From the NCBI RefSeq assembly GCF_016583795.1, contig NZ_NRRS01000017.1, forward strand, positions 1-64,000: DNA of 64,000 nt. Direction: 5' to 3'. Source of the stretch: Rhabdochromatium marinum. GTDB taxonomy: Bacteria > Pseudomonadota > Gammaproteobacteria > Chromatiales > Chromatiaceae. A model generated the notes under the pieces. It made no database searches. It saw only the letters and a list, made by a program, of their open reading frames with translations, and was not told the DNA's origin. Of this stretch, positions 1-11,100 are shown piece after piece. A program made the position numbers and the translations under genes. The stretch's first letter is position 1; each line of letters starts with the position of its first letter.

Positions 1-48
1 GGATTGGGGAATGCGTTGGGGGCGGGTACGGTGGTGAAAGTCGGGTGA
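1..48 (+). CDS. C-terminal tail of an unidentified protein (partial)
   Basis: Frame 1 is open from the window edge to a TGA at 46-48 and reads as a small Gly/Ala/Val-rich tail ending in VVKVG. The other two forward frames read less like protein. Fifteen residues are too few to assign a family. The call rests only on reading-frame quality and on the position just before a minus-strand gene, so the two would be convergent. Bases 49-171 hold no other gene that I can support. Confidence 0.25.
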   Translation, partial: GLGNALGAGTVVKVG

Positions 49-171
49 CCGCTGTCTATTTCAACCGAGTTTCGCCCTTCCTGCCAAGGGATTTACCGGA
101 TGCCAGGGGCTTTCGGGGCGGTTGCGGCGGGGCAGGGCATCGGAAAGTTGTTCAATTGGATGGAGAAATCA

Positions 172-711
172 TCATCCATCGCGGCGAAAGTGCTGACCAC
201 CGCATTCGGGGCAATCGGCGATGCGGGTGGCACGCTGAAAGTGCATTGTGGCCCCGCAATTGACACAGACCAGGGTGCCGGGACCGGTGATTTCACCGCT
301 TTGATAGCGGCGTTCGGCGCGGGCGCGCTCGGCCCACTCGCGCAGTTGCATGCTGGTTTGGTCGGCCACGCTGGTGAAGGCATCCAGCAGGCGGTCCTCG
401 ATCAACTTCAGATCAAAGCGCCACCAGGTTTTCAGGTCTTCGCCGGTGTCGGCCAGATAATGCGCGGCATCCTCAATGTCGCGCTCGATGTATTCGGCAA
501 TGCGGTTGGCTTCCTCGCGGGTCAGCTCGCCCAGCTCGACCATGTGGTCGCGGGCGGTATTGATCCAGTCGCGCAGCTTGGGCGTGGATTCCTCGGCGGC
601 ATCGAGTCGCTCGCGGGTGCGCTTGAGCATGCGCTCATAAGCCTCGACGAGGCGATCAGCGCTGTCGGCTGCCTGTGGCTCGGCTTGGGGGTCGGAACGG
701 TCATCAGACAT
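172..711 (-). CDS. ybeL: DUF1451 (YbeL-family) zinc-ribbon protein
   Basis: 179-aa acidic, mostly helical protein ending in a zinc ribbon made of two CxxC pairs (CVNC and CPEC) about 20 residues apart. This is the layout of the DUF1451/YbeL family, whose molecular role is not known. In E. coli ybeL also lies beside leuS, and the same divergent pairing is seen here. I chose the ATG at 711 because AGGAGA sits about six bases upstream on the minus strand. A longer reading back to 852 adds a low-quality Ala/Arg-rich stretch and would run almost to leuS. The upstream 160 bp must hold the divergent promoters for this gene and leuS. Confidence 0.85.
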   Translation of the reverse strand: MSDDRSDPQAEPQAADSADRLVEAYERMLKRTRERLDAAEESTPKLRDWINTARDHMVELGELTREEANRIAEYIERDIEDAAHYLADTGEDLKTWWRFDLKLIEDRLLDAFTSVADQTSMQLREWAERARAERRYQSGEITGPGTLVCVNCGATMHFQRATRIADCPECGGQHFRRDG

Positions 712-873
712 GAGGATCTCCTGTTGTCTCAGGTGGTTAAGCGCAACGGCTGTGGCTGTGGGGGCGTTTAGCCACGTCGGGCGCGCGGTCGAGGCCGGTT
801 TTGCGTTATCCTGTGCGCCCCAGCTCAATCTTAGGCGAGTTTCGCTCGCCATGCTCCATCATTCGGCCAGTTT

Positions 874-3462
874 ATGCACAGCGATTATGACCCTCGGACC
901 ATCGAGACCGAGGCCCAGGCGTTTTGGGAAACCCAGCAGTCCTTCCGTGCGGTGGAAGACCCGACGCGTGAGAAATTCTATTGTTTGTCGATGTTTCCCT
1001 ATCCCAGTGGGCGTTTGCACATGGGACATGTGCGCAATTACACCATCGGCGATGTGATTTCGCGCTATCAGCGCATGCTCGGTAAAAATGTCTTGCAGCC
1101 TATGGGCTGGGATGCCTTTGGTCTGCCTGCAGAAAATGCCGCCATTAAACACGGCATTCCGCCCTCGCAATGGACTCGCTCCAATGTCGAGTATATGAAA
1201 GCCCAGCTCAAGCAGCTTGGCTTCGGCTACGACTGGACGCGTGAACTGGCCACCTGCGACCCGGACTACTACCGCTGGGAGCAGTGGCTCTTTACCCGAT
1301 TGGTTGACAAGGGGCTGGCCTATCGCGCCACCGCCATGGTCAACTGGGATCCAATCGATCAGACCGTGCTGGCTAATGAGCAGGTGATCGACGGGCGCGG
1401 CTGGCGCTCCGGCGCGCCGATCGAGAAGCGCGAGATCGAGCAATGGTCGGTGCGCATTACTGACTATGCGCAGGAACTGCTCGATTCGCTCGATACGCTC
1501 GATGACTGGCCAGAGCAGGTGCGCACGATGCAGCGCAACTGGATCGGGCGCTCCGAGGGCGTGGCCATGACCTTCGGCATTGAGGGGTCTGAGGAGACCC
1601 TGGGCATCTATACCACCCGCGCCGATACCCTGATGGGCGTGACCTATGTCGCGGTGGCCGCCGAGCATCCGCTGGCGCGGCGCATGGCCGAGCAGGACAG
1701 CGCGCTGGCGGCCTTTATTGAGGAGTGTCGTCAGGGCGGGATCTCCGAGGCCGAGATCGAGACCATGGAGAAGAAGGGTCATCCGCTCGGACTCAATGCG
1801 CTGCACCCGGTCAGTGGCGAGTCGGTGCCCATCTATGCGGCGAACTTCGTGCTCATGGGCTATGGCACTGGCGCGGTGATGGCGGTGCCAGGGCATGATC
1901 AGCGCGATTGGGAGTTCGCCGAGCGCTATGGCATTCCCAAGCAGCAGGTCATCGTCTCCACCGATGGCACGCCCTGCGGCATTGATCAAGCCGCTTATGT
2001 CGAGAAGGGCATTCTGACCAATTCCGGTTCCTTCGATGGTCTGGCCTCGGACGATGCGATTGAGGCCATCGCCGCTTGGCTCGCTGAGCGCGGGCGCGGC
2101 GAGAAACGGGTGAATTTTCGCCTGCGCGACTGGGGCGTATCGCGCCAGCGCTACTGGGGCTGTCCGCTGCCGGTTGTGCGCGACGCCGATGGCGCGGTGC
2201 GAATCGAAACCGAGTTGCCGGTGCGCCTGCCGGAAGATGTCGTGGTCGATGGCTCGGGCTCGCCGCTGAAAAAAATGCCGGCCTTCTATGAGTTGCCAAA
2301 CGGCGCGACGCGCGAGACCGATACCTTCGACACCTTCGTTGAGTCGAGCTGGTACTACGCTCGCTACTGCTCGGCCGATTGCGACACTGCCATGCTTGAT
2401 GAACGCGCCAATTACTGGCTGCCGGTCGATCAGTATGTCGGCGGCATTGAGCATGCGGTGCTGCATCTGCTCTATGCGCGCTTCTTCCATAAGCTGATGC
2501 GCGACGAGGGGCTGGTTGCGAGTGATGAGCCGTTCAAGCGGCTGCTTACCCAAGGCATGGTGGTGGCCGAGACCTGGTATCGCGAGGAAGCCGACGGGCG
2601 CAAGCACTGGTTTAATCCGGCCGAGGTTCAGGTCACGCGCGATGAGAAGGGCCAGGTCACCAGCGCGGTGCTGGAGGCCGATGGTGAGCCGGTGCATTTC
2701 GGCGGCATCGAGAAGATGTCCAAATCCAAGAACAACGGCATCGATCCCGAGCAGCTGATTCAGCGCTACGGGGCCGATACCGTGCGCCTCTATACCATGT
2801 TCACCGCCCCGCCCGATCAGTCGCTGGAGTGGAACGATGAGGGCGTGGAGGGCGCAGCGCGCTTTCTCAAACGGCTGTGGACCTTGGCCATGTCCAACGC
2901 CGCCGTGCTGCAAGCGATGTCAGCAGAGGCTGGGCCACCTACGGAGCGGCTGGCGGAACCGCTGACGGAGCCGCTGGCTAGCACGCGGCGCGAGCTGCAT
3001 CGGACGCTGAAAAAGGCGCTGTTCGACTATGAACGCCAGCAGTTCAATACCGTGGTGTCAGGCGGCATGACCATGGTGAATTTGCTGCACAAGCTGGCAC
3101 TGGACAGCGATGCGGCACGCGCGCTTTTCCGCGAGGGCTTGACCCTGGTGCTGCGTCTGCTGGCGCCCATCGCGCCGCATCTCAGCCATTATCTGTGGCG
3201 GGAGTTGGGCTTTGGCGAAGATATTCTCGCCGCCGGCTGGCCCGAGGTGGATGAATCCGCGCTGGAGCAAGACAGCATCGACTATGTGGTGCAGGTCAAC
3301 GGCAAGGTGCGGGGCAAAATTCAGGTGCCGGCGCAGGCAGAGCGCGACGCGATTCAGGCCGCCGCTCTGGCCAATGAGAACGTCAGCCGCTTTGTGCAGG
3401 ACAAGACGCTGCGCAAGGTGGTGTTGGTGCCGGGCAAGCTGCTGAATCTGGTGGTTGGCTAG
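874..3462 (+). CDS. leuS: leucyl-tRNA synthetase
   Basis: Cytosolic class I aminoacyl-tRNA synthetase that charges tRNA-Leu with leucine using ATP. The 862-aa length is normal for bacterial LeuRS. The HIGH signature appears as HMGH at residues 49-52 inside [11 protein letters not shown]. The KMSKS loop is intact at residues 614-618. The CP1 editing domain lies in between (about residues 220-420), with a [12 protein letters not shown]-type segment. The C-terminal anticodon-binding and leucine-specific domains are complete and end in [11 protein letters not shown]. The ribosome site is weak, but the start aligns with the usual N-terminus. It heads a run of plus-strand genes to lptE and holA, the standard gammaproteobacterial order. 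Confidence 0.98.
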   Translation: MHSDYDPRTIETEAQAFWETQQSFRAVEDPTREKFYCLSMFPYPSGRLHMGHVRNYTIGDVISRYQRMLGKNVLQPMGWDAFGLPAENAAIKHGIPPSQWTRSNVEYMKAQLKQLGFGYDWTRELATCDPDYYRWEQWLFTRLVDKGLAYRATAMVNWDPIDQTVLANEQVIDGRGWRSGAPIEKREIEQWSVRITDYAQELLDSLDTLDDWPEQVRTMQRNWIGRSEGVAMTFGIEGSEETLGIYTTRADTLMGVTYVAVAAEHPLARRMAEQDSALAAFIEECRQGGISEAEIETMEKKGHPLGLNALHPVSGESVPIYAANFVLMGYGTGAVMAVPGHDQRDWEFAERYGIPKQQVIVSTDGTPCGIDQAAYVEKGILTNSGSFDGLASDDAIEAIAAWLAERGRGEKRVNFRLRDWGVSRQRYWGCPLPVVRDADGAVRIETELPVRLPEDVVVDGSGSPLKKMPAFYELPNGATRETDTFDTFVESSWYYARYCSADCDTAMLDERANYWLPVDQYVGGIEHAVLHLLYARFFHKLMRDEGLVASDEPFKRLLTQGMVVAETWYREEADGRKHWFNPAEVQVTRDEKGQVTSAVLEADGEPVHFGGIEKMSKSKNNGIDPEQLIQRYGADTVRLYTMFTAPPDQSLEWNDEGVEGAARFLKRLWTLAMSNAAVLQAMSAEAGPPTERLAEPLTEPLASTRRELHRTLKKALFDYERQQFNTVVSGGMTMVNLLHKLALDSDAARALFREGLTLVLRLLAPIAPHLSHYLWRELGFGEDILAAGWPEVDESALEQDSIDYVVQVNGKVRGKIQVPAQAERDAIQAAALANENVSRFVQDKTLRKVVLVPGKLLNLVVG

Positions 3463-3467
3463 CTGCG

Positions 3468-3992
3468 ATGTTAAGCACTAAGCGCCAATGGCTATGGTCG
3501 AGCTTGATCCTGGTGCTCTGGCTCAGTTTCAGTGGCGGCTGCGGCTTTCAGCTGCGCGGCGCTGTGGATATTCCCCAGGAATACACCCCGGTGTTCATTC
3601 AGTCCGCTGGTGCGGTCGGCGAGGTGATTGCACAACGCTTGCAGGACAGCGGACTGGCGGTGACCACCTCGCCCCGGCAGGCCGGGCTGGTGCTACGGTT
3701 GCTGTCGCAACGGCGTGATTCGCGCATCGTGGCGGTGGATCGTGATGGCAAGGCGCTGGCTTATGAGTTGACCTATACGGTGCGCTTCGATGCGCAGGGG
3801 CCAGGCGGGGCCGGGCTGTTGCCAGCGCAATCCCTGCGCGCGGTGCGCACCTTCGACGATAACCCGGATGTGGCGGTGTTGGGCAAGCAGCTCGAATCGG
3901 AAATCATCTATCAGGACATGGTCGCCGATGTTGCGGATCGCATTCTGTTGCGTCTGCGTGCCCGACTGGCGCCTTCATCTGCTTCGCAATGA
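3468..3992 (+). CDS. lptE: LPS-assembly lipoprotein LptE
   Basis: 174-aa outer-membrane lipoprotein expected to plug the LptD barrel that delivers lipopolysaccharide to the cell surface. It has a positively charged start, a hydrophobic signal (about residues 8-22) and a lipidation cysteine at residue 25, followed by the GFQLRG motif typical of LptE/RlpB. The residue at -3 of the lipobox is Ser rather than the usual Leu, but the family signature makes the call secure. It starts five bases after the leuS stop and overlaps holA by four bases (ATGA), so the genes are probably translated together. Confidence 0.93.
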   Translation: MLSTKRQWLWSSLILVLWLSFSGGCGFQLRGAVDIPQEYTPVFIQSAGAVGEVIAQRLQDSGLAVTTSPRQAGLVLRLLSQRRDSRIVAVDRDGKALAYELTYTVRFDAQGPGGAGLLPAQSLRAVRTFDDNPDVAVLGKQLESEIIYQDMVADVADRILLRLRARLAPSSASQ

Positions 3993-5005
3993 GACTGCGC
4001 GCCGATCAGCTTGAGGCTCAGTTGCGCAAAGGGCTGGCGCCGGTCTATCTGGTCTGTGGCGAGGAGCCGCTGCAATTCAAGGAAGCGGTGGATGCGATTC
4101 GCGCCCAGGCGCGTGAGCAAGGCTTCAGCGAGCGTCAGGTGCTGGAACATTCCCGCGACTTCGACTGGTCTTCATTGGCCGCCGAGGCTGGCAATCTGTC
4201 CCTGTTTGCCGATCGCCGCCTGATCGAATTGCGCCTCGGGGACAAACTTGGCCGCGAGGGGGCCGATGCGATCCGCGCCTATTGCGAGCAGCCGGGCCCG
4301 GATGTGCTGTTGCTGATCCAGGCCCCGGGGATGGGCCGCAAGGAACTGAAAACCAAGTGGGCGCAAGTGCTCGATCGCGTCGGAGTCATTCTGGAGCTGC
4401 GCCGGCTGCAAGGGCGGGCCTTGGTGACCTGGCTGGATCAGCGTCTGCGCGCTAAGGGCTTTGTGCCTACACCGGAGGTGGCCGTGCTGCTGGCCGAGCG
4501 CGTCGAGGGCAATCTGCTGGCGGCTGATCAGGAAGTCAGCAAGCTGGCGCTGTTGCTTGAACCCGGTCCCATCGACCCGGATGCCATGCGCGCGGCGGTG
4601 GCCAACAGCGCGCGCTACGATCTGTTCGATCTGACTGGCGCCGCGCTGGCTGGGGATCGTGCCCGTACCCAGCGGATTATTCGTGGTTTGGCCGGGGAGG
4701 GCATGGCCGAGCCCCTGGTGCTCTGGGTGCTGACCCGCGAGCTGCGCATGCTCTCTGCGGTCGCCTTTGCGCGCCGGCAACGCCAGGATCTCGGGCCGGT
4801 GTTTCAGGCGCATCAGGTCTGGGAGGCGCGCCGCGCGGTGGTCATGCAGGCACTGGAGCGCTATTCGCTGCACTATCTGTGGCGGATGCTGCTGGAATGC
4901 GCTGCGGTGGATCTGGCCATTAAGGGGCGCGGTGACGGCGATCCCTGGACCATGCTCGGGCGCATTGCAGATGGCTTGGCGCGCGGGGTGCCACGTCGGA
5001 ACTGA
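3989..5005 (+). CDS. holA: DNA polymerase III delta subunit
   Basis: 338-aa clamp-loader subunit that opens the beta sliding clamp during replication. The N-terminus (RADQLEAQLRKGLAPVYLVCGEEPL) is the classic HolA beginning, leading into the AAA+-fold domain that lacks a functional Walker A. The C-terminal collar domain ends around DPWTMLGRIADGLARG. The length matches E. coli HolA (343 aa). Its ATG overlaps the lptE stop. A short gap follows before proA. Confidence 0.95.
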   Translation: MRLRADQLEAQLRKGLAPVYLVCGEEPLQFKEAVDAIRAQAREQGFSERQVLEHSRDFDWSSLAAEAGNLSLFADRRLIELRLGDKLGREGADAIRAYCEQPGPDVLLLIQAPGMGRKELKTKWAQVLDRVGVILELRRLQGRALVTWLDQRLRAKGFVPTPEVAVLLAERVEGNLLAADQEVSKLALLLEPGPIDPDAMRAAVANSARYDLFDLTGAALAGDRARTQRIIRGLAGEGMAEPLVLWVLTRELRMLSAVAFARRQRQDLGPVFQAHQVWEARRAVVMQALERYSLHYLWRMLLECAAVDLAIKGRGDGDPWTMLGRIADGLARGVPRRN

Positions 5006-5055
5006 TTTGGCTTCGCTTTACGCAATAGTTTATGGAATTGTATCGGGATAGGCGC

Positions 5056-6330
5056 ATGCAGGAATCCACCATTACTGACATTCAGGCGTACATAAATGAG
5101 ATCGGCGCAGCGGCGCGTCAGGCGGCGCGGGCGTTGGCGCGGGCGAGTACGGCCGAGAAAAACCAAGCGTTGCTGGCGATGGCCGAGGCGCTGGATGCGG
5201 CGCGGGAGCGACTGGCGCAGGCGAATCGGGTTGATCTTGAGGCCGGTGCTGAGAAGGGGTTGGATGCGGCGCTGCTGGACCGTCTGGAGCTGACGCCGGC
5301 GCGCATCGACAGCATGATCGAGGGCTTGCGTCAGGTGGCGGCGTTGCCGGATCCCGTGGGGGCTATCACTGATTTGAATTACCGTCCCTCGGGGATTCAG
5401 GTTGGGCGCATGCGGGTGCCGCTGGGAGTGGTGGGCATTATTTACGAATCCCGCCCCAATGTGACGGCTGACGCCGCTGCGCTGTGCCTGAAGTCCGGGA
5501 ATGCCAGTCTGCTGCGCGGTGGCTCCGAGGCGTTTCACTCCAATCAGGCCATTGCCGCCTGCATTCGCGCCGGGTTGGAATCCGCCGGCTTGCCGATGGA
5601 TGCCGTGCAGGTGATCGCCACCACCGACCGCGCAGCTGTTGGCGCCATGCTCAGCCGGCCGGAATACGTGGATGTCATCATCCCGCGCGGCGGCAAGGGC
5701 CTGATCGAGCGCATCAGCCGCGAGGCACGCATGCCGGTGATCAAGCATCTGGACGGCATTTGCCATGTGTATATTGATGAGCAGGCTGATCTTGACAAGG
5801 CTGTGGCCATTGCTGTGAATGCCAAGACCCAGCGCTATGGCACCTGCAACACCATGGAGACCTTGCTGGTCGCTGCCAAGGTGGCCGAGTCCATCCTGCC
5901 GCGTCTGGCCACCGCCTTGGCCGATCAGGGCGTCGAACTGCGCGGCTGCGCGGACACCTGCCGACTGATCCCCACTGCCAAACCGGCCACCGAAGAAGAC
6001 TGGGATACCGAATACTTGGCGCCCATCCTGGCGATTCGCATGGTTCCGGACCTGGAGGCTGCCATCGACCACATTGAGCGTCACAGCTCGCGGCATACCG
6101 ATAGCATTGTCACCGAGGACTACAGCCGCGCGCGGCGGTTCCTGCGCGAGGTAGATTCCAGCTCGGTGATGGTCAATGCCTCGACGCGCTTTGCTGATGG
6201 ATTCGAGTACGGTCTGGGGGCCGAGATTGGCATCAGCACCGACAAGTTCCACGCGCGCGGCCCGGTGGGGCTCGAAGGGCTGACCAGTCAGAAGTTCATT
6301 GTGCTCGGTGATGGCCAGATTCGCCGCTAA
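5056..6330 (+). CDS. proA: gamma-glutamyl phosphate reductase (proline synthesis)
   Basis: 424-aa NADPH-dependent enzyme that reduces gamma-glutamyl phosphate to glutamate-5-semialdehyde, the second step of proline synthesis in the cytosol. It has the aldehyde-dehydrogenase-like fold with the cofactor-binding segment [14 protein letters not shown], and the catalytic cysteine in [11 protein letters not shown]. The C-terminal [13 protein letters not shown] block is typical. The frame is open upstream to an ATG at 5032, but that start has no ribosome site. The ATG at 5056 follows a purine-rich stretch and gives the expected N-terminus, [10 protein letters not shown]. proA sits between holA and nadD. 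proB is not in the window. Confidence 0.95.
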   Translation: MQESTITDIQAYINEIGAAARQAARALARASTAEKNQALLAMAEALDAARERLAQANRVDLEAGAEKGLDAALLDRLELTPARIDSMIEGLRQVAALPDPVGAITDLNYRPSGIQVGRMRVPLGVVGIIYESRPNVTADAAALCLKSGNASLLRGGSEAFHSNQAIAACIRAGLESAGLPMDAVQVIATTDRAAVGAMLSRPEYVDVIIPRGGKGLIERISREARMPVIKHLDGICHVYIDEQADLDKAVAIAVNAKTQRYGTCNTMETLLVAAKVAESILPRLATALADQGVELRGCADTCRLIPTAKPATEEDWDTEYLAPILAIRMVPDLEAAIDHIERHSSRHTDSIVTEDYSRARRFLREVDSSSVMVNASTRFADGFEYGLGAEIGISTDKFHARGPVGLEGLTSQKFIVLGDGQIRR

Positions 6331-6364
6331 ATCGCGACTAAATTGCTGCTAACGCCTTGCTTTC

Positions 6365-6994
6365 ATGATCGGCATCTTTGGCGGCACCTTTGATCCCATT
6401 CACTTCGGCCATTTACGCCCGGCTTTTGAGGTCTATCAGGCGCTGGGCTTGGATGAGTTGCGGCTGATTCCGCTCAATCAAGCCGTGCATCGTGCGCAGC
6501 CGCAAGCCTCCGGTGAGGTGCGGCTGCGGATGCTGGCTGCGGCCCTGGCCGGGCAAGCGGGGTTGGTGGTGGATCGGCGCGAACTGGACCGAGCCGGTCC
6601 CTCGCGTACGCTCGACACCCTGCTGTCGCTGCGGGCCGAGTTGGGCGAACAGCGGCCGCTGTGTCTGCTGGTGGGGGGTGATGCTTTCGAGCACTTTGCC
6701 GACTGGCATCAGCCGGAGCAGATTCTGAGGCTGGCGCATCTGGTGGTGATGCGCCGTCCTGAGGCCGCCGCGCCCAGCGATCCGCGCGTGCTGGCCATGC
6801 TGGCCGAGCGCCAGACCACCGAATCCGCTGCGTTGCACCAAGCGCCCGCCGGTGCGATCTGCTACCAGGATGTGACCCAGCTGGCGATCTCTGCCACCGC
6901 GATTCGCGCATCCCTCGCCAGGGGCCAGAGTCCACGCTATTTGTTGCCTGATGCGGTGCTGGAGATTATCCATCTAACCGGGTTGTATACATGA
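6365..6994 (+). CDS. nadD: nicotinate-nucleotide adenylyltransferase
   Basis: 209-aa enzyme that adenylates nicotinate mononucleotide to deamido-NAD, a core step of NAD synthesis. The nucleotidyltransferase signatures are complete: GGTFDPIHFGH at residues 6-16, with the HxGH box at 13-16, and ISATAIR near the C-terminus. In many gammaproteobacteria rsfS and rlmH follow nadD. Here the nadD stop overlaps the start of an RND efflux adaptor by four bases, so the ribosome-silencing factor must be elsewhere in the genome. Confidence 0.96.
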   Translation: MIGIFGGTFDPIHFGHLRPAFEVYQALGLDELRLIPLNQAVHRAQPQASGEVRLRMLAAALAGQAGLVVDRRELDRAGPSRTLDTLLSLRAELGEQRPLCLLVGGDAFEHFADWHQPEQILRLAHLVVMRRPEAAAPSDPRVLAMLAERQTTESAALHQAPAGAICYQDVTQLAISATAIRASLARGQSPRYLLPDAVLEIIHLTGLYT

Positions 6995-8145
6995 GTAACA
7001 GCCCTGCAGAGCCGGGCCTGTTGAAGCGCCCAATGGTGCTGTCGCTGGCCTTGTTGGTGCTGGCGAGCCTGTGGATGCTGTCCGGCATCCTGTCCGCTCC
7101 CGTGCCGGATACCCAGGATACCCAGGATACCCAGGATACTCAGGACGCGCAGACAACCGGCGATGCACGGGATTCGCAAGATCCTGCTGCAACACCTCCG
7201 GATCTGATGCGCGTACTGGTTCTCGACAGTCAGGCCCAGTCGATTGAGCGTGAACTGGTGGTGCAGGGCCAGCTCGAACCCTGGCGGCAGGTCAGCCTGA
7301 GCGCCGAAACCGAGGGGCGGGTGGTTGCATTGCCGGTGGACAAGGGCGCCTGGGTTGAGGCCGGGACACCGCTAGTGCAGCTGGCCGAGGATGACCGGCC
7401 GGCGCAACTGGCTCGTGCTCAGGCGGAGGTGGCGGCGCGCGCGCTAGAGCTCTCGGCCGCTGAAACCCTGGGGCTGAAAGGCATGCAGGCGCGCACCCAG
7501 ATTAAGACCGCCCAAGCAGCATTGGCCAGTGCCCGTGCCGAGCTGGCGCGGCTGGAGCTGGACATTGAGCGACTGGTGCTGCGTGCGCCCTTTGCTGGCG
7601 TGGTCGAAAGTCGTGCGGTCGAGCTGGGCAGCCTGGTGCAGCGCGGTGATCGCGTGCTGGAGTTGATCGACAATGCCCGGCTCAAAGCCGTGGCGCAGGT
7701 TCCCCAGCAACGCATCGGCGCGCTGGCACTAGATCAACCGGTACGCATCGAATTGCTCGACGGCACTCAGGCCGAGGGGCGACTCAGCTATCTATCCCGG
7801 GTCGCCGATCCTCAGACGCGCAGCTTTCGGGTTGAGGCTGAGATCCCCAATCCGGAGCAACAGCTTGTCGGCGGCGTCAGTGCCGAAGTGCGTATTCGCC
7901 TCGGTACAGCACACGGCCATTTTCTCTCTCCAGCGGCGTTGACACTCAACGATCAGGGTGACATGGGCGTGCAGAGCGTCGATGCGCAGGATCGCGTGGC
8001 CTTTTATCCCATCCAGCTGCTGCGCAGCGAGTTGGATGGGGTTTGGGTGTCCGGTCTGCCCGCCCAGGTGCGCATTATTACCCGTGGTCAGGGCTTTGTC
8101 AGCGAGGGCGAGCGGGTCAGCCCGGTGCGCGCCGCGGCCCCCTGA
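6991..8145 (+). CDS. RND efflux periplasmic adaptor (HlyD/MFP family)
   Basis: 384-aa membrane-fusion protein that should couple the downstream inner-membrane RND pump to an outer-membrane channel. Residues about 12-35 form one N-terminal transmembrane anchor, with no lipobox. A slippery DTQ repeat follows (residues about 40-54). Then come a split biotinyl-lipoyl domain (SAETEGRVVALPVDKGAWV and a later SLVQRGDRVLEL-like half) flanking a helical hairpin (about residues 130-195), and beta-barrel domains (about residues 215-300). It overlaps nadD by four bases and its stop overlaps the permease start (TGATG). The substrate cannot be read from the sequence. Confidence 0.9.
   Translation: MSNSPAEPGLLKRPMVLSLALLVLASLWMLSGILSAPVPDTQDTQDTQDTQDAQTTGDARDSQDPAATPPDLMRVLVLDSQAQSIERELVVQGQLEPWRQVSLSAETEGRVVALPVDKGAWVEAGTPLVQLAEDDRPAQLARAQAEVAARALELSAAETLGLKGMQARTQIKTAQAALASARAELARLELDIERLVLRAPFAGVVESRAVELGSLVQRGDRVLELIDNARLKAVAQVPQQRIGALALDQPVRIELLDGTQAEGRLSYLSRVADPQTRSFRVEAEIPNPEQQLVGGVSAEVRIRLGTAHGHFLSPAALTLNDQGDMGVQSVDAQDRVAFYPIQLLRSELDGVWVSGLPAQVRIITRGQGFVSEGERVSPVRAAAP
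7108..7152 (+). repeat. 9-bp in-frame tandem repeat in the adaptor gene
   Basis: The unit GATACCCAG occurs three times exactly (7108-7134), then once with one change (7135-7143), then as a degenerate fifth copy. It encodes a run of Asp-Thr-Gln triplets directly after the membrane anchor. Nine-base units change length by slippage without shifting the frame, so the linker length could vary between strains. Confidence 0.9.
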
Positions 8146-11100
8146 TGGATTCGCTGATTGAACTGGCCTTTGCCCGCAGCCGCACGGTGCTGTTGACGCT
8201 GGCCTTTATTCTGGCGGCCGGCATGGTCGCCTACCAGGCCATCCCCAAGGAGGCTGAGCCAGACGTCACGGTGCCGATCATTTTTGTCTCCATGACGCAC
8301 GAAGGGATCGCGCCCGAGGATGCCGAGCGCCTGCTGGCGCGGCCCATGGAAAAGGAATTGCAGCGTATCGAGGGCGTCAAGGAGATGACCAGCACGGCGG
8401 CTGAAGGACATGCTTCGGTGATGCTTGAATTTCTGGCGGGCTTCGACAGTCGCAAGGCGCTGGCCGATGTGCGCGAGCGGGTGGACATTGCCAGGACGGA
8501 GCTGCCGGCATCCAGTGATGAGCCCCGCGTGCAGGAGGTCAATGTCGCCCTGTTCCCGGTGTTGACGGTGGCGCTGTCAGGCCCCTTGCCGGAACGCGGG
8601 CTGCTGCGCATTGCGCGCGATCTGAAAGACCGCATCGAAGCCCTGACCGGGGTGCTGGAGGTCGAGATCGGCGGCGACCGCGAAGAACTGCTGGAGTTGA
8701 TTGTCGATCCCGGCGTGATGCAGACCTATCACGTCAGCTATGCCGAGCTGTTTGATCTGATCAGCAGCAATAATCGCCTGGTCGCCGCTGGCGCGGTGGA
8801 GACGGGCGCCGGGCGTCTGGTGCTCAAGGTGCCGGGGGTGGTGGAGGATTTCACCGATATGCTGGCGATGCCAGTCAAGGTGACGGATGGCCGGGTGGTG
8901 ACCTTCGGCGATGTGGCTGAGGTGCGACGCGGTTTCAAAGACCCGCAGGGCTTTGCGCGGGTGGGTGGTCAGCCGGCGGTGACCCTGGAGGTCAAGAAGC
9001 GGGTGGGCGCCAATATTATCGACACCATCGCGGCGGTGCGCGCCATCGTGGCCGAAGAAGGCACCAACTGGCCGCCGAGTCTTCAAGTCGCCTTTATGCA
9101 GGATAAGTCGGATCGCATCCGCGACATGTTGGGCGATCTGCAAAATAATGTGCTCTCGGCCATCCTGCTGGTGATGATTGTCATCATTGCCGCTCTGGGG
9201 CCGCGCTCGGCGCTGTTGGTGGGGCTGGCCATTCCGGCTTCCTTTCTGGCGACCCTGTTGGTGCTGCATGCCATGGGCTACACGCTCAATATTGTGGTGC
9301 TGTTCAGCCTGATCCTGGTAGTCGGCATGCTGGTCGATGGTGCCATTGTGATCACCGAGCTGGCCGACCGGCGCCTGGCCGAGGGGCAGGCGCCACGCGA
9401 CGCCTATGCGGGGGCCGCCAAGCGCATGGCCTGGCCGGTCACCGCCTCGACGCTGACCACGCTGGCGGTCTTTTTCCCGCTGCTGTTCTGGCCCGGTCTG
9501 GTGGGCGAGTTCATGAAGTACCTGCCGATCACGGTGCTGATTGCACTCTCGGCCTCCCTGGCCATGGCGCTGCTGTTTTTGCCCGTGCTCGGCTGGGTGC
9601 TCAGTGGTCAAGGCGCGCGCGGCGTGGTGCACACTTCCGCCACCACGCCTGGCGTGCGCATCTATCTGCACCTGCTTGAGCGCCTGCTGCATCATCCTGG
9701 CAAGACCTTGTTGCTGGCGGTTGTGGGGCTGGTGGCTTCCTATGTCGCCTATGCTAGCTTGGGTCAGGGGGTTGAGTTCTTCCCCGAGGTTGAGCCGGAA
9801 TTCGCTCTGGTGCAGGTGCATGCCCGGGGCGATCTGTCCATTCAGGAGAAAGATCACATCCTGCGTCAGGTCGAAACCCGCATTCTCGACCGCCCGGAGT
9901 TTGCGGCCGTCTATGCGCGCTCCTATCACCGCAGCGGTGGCGGCATGACTTCGGCGGCTGAGGATGTAATCGGCACCATACAGCTTGAGTTCATCGACTG
10001 GTTTCGACGCCGCCCGGCAGATGAGATTCTGGCTGACATCCGCACGCGTACTGCGAGCCTGCCCGGCGTTCGGATCGAAACCCGCAAGGCTGAAGGTGGC
10101 CCGTCCGAGGGTAAGCCCATACAGATCGAACTGAGTGCGCGCGACAATGCCCTGATCGCCCCGGCGGTGGTGCGGGTGCGCGCGCTCATGGAGCAGCTGG
10201 GTGGCTTTGCCGATGTCGAGGATGATCGCCCGCTGCCGGGCATTGAATGGCGGCTGATGGTCAATCGCGAACGCGCCGCCCGCTATGGTGCCAATATCGC
10301 AGTGCTCGGTAACGCGGTGCAACTGCTGACTCAGGGGATTCTGCTCTCCGAATACCGCCCGGATGATACGGATGAGGAAATCGACATCCGGGTGCGCTTT
10401 CCGGATCAGGATCGCACACTTGATCAACTCGACACCCTGACGGTGCCGAGCGTTGCTGGTCCGGTGCCCATTAGCCATTTCGTGACCCTGACCCCGGCGC
10501 CCAAGGTCGGCACTCTGCATCGGGTCGATGCCCGTCGGGCGCTGACCATTCAGGCCGATGTCGCGCCCGGATTTCTGGTGGACAGTCAGTTGCAACGCCT
10601 GCGCGAAGCTCTGAGCGACATCGATCCGCCAGCCGGCCTGGAGATTCGCTTCAAAGGGGAGGATGCCGATCAGCGCGAGGCAGCGACCTTCCTGACCCGG
10701 GCCTTTATCAGCGCCATTTTTCTGATGGCATTGATTCTGGTCACGCAGTTCAACAGTCTGTATCAGGCGCTGTTGGTGCTCTCGGCGATTGTGTTCTCAA
10801 CCGCCGGAGTGCTGCTGGGATTGCTGATCACAGCCCGCCCCTTCGGCATTGTCATGGTGGGGTTGGGGTTGATTGCCCTGGCCGGCATTGTGGTTAACAA
10901 CAATATCGTGCTGATCGATACCTACAACCGCCTGCGTCGCGAGTATTCTGACCCGATCAGCGCCGCGCTCGAAACCGGCCGCCGCCGGTTGCGCCCGGTG
11001 TTTCTCACCGCCTTCACCACCTTGCTCGGCCTGATGCCCATGGTGCTGGCGATGAACATCGACCTGATCGGTCGCAGTATTCGATTTGGCGCACCATCAA

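Noticed and set aside
859-2913. Long minus-strand open frame opposite leuS
   Set aside because: Its product is His/Gly/Leu-rich with no domain and exactly mirrors leuS codons. It is an antisense shadow of a high-GC gene.
8577-10595. 672-aa minus-strand frame opposite the RND permease
   Set aside because: Low-complexity His/Gln/Arg product, no ribosome site, fully inside a convincing transporter gene.
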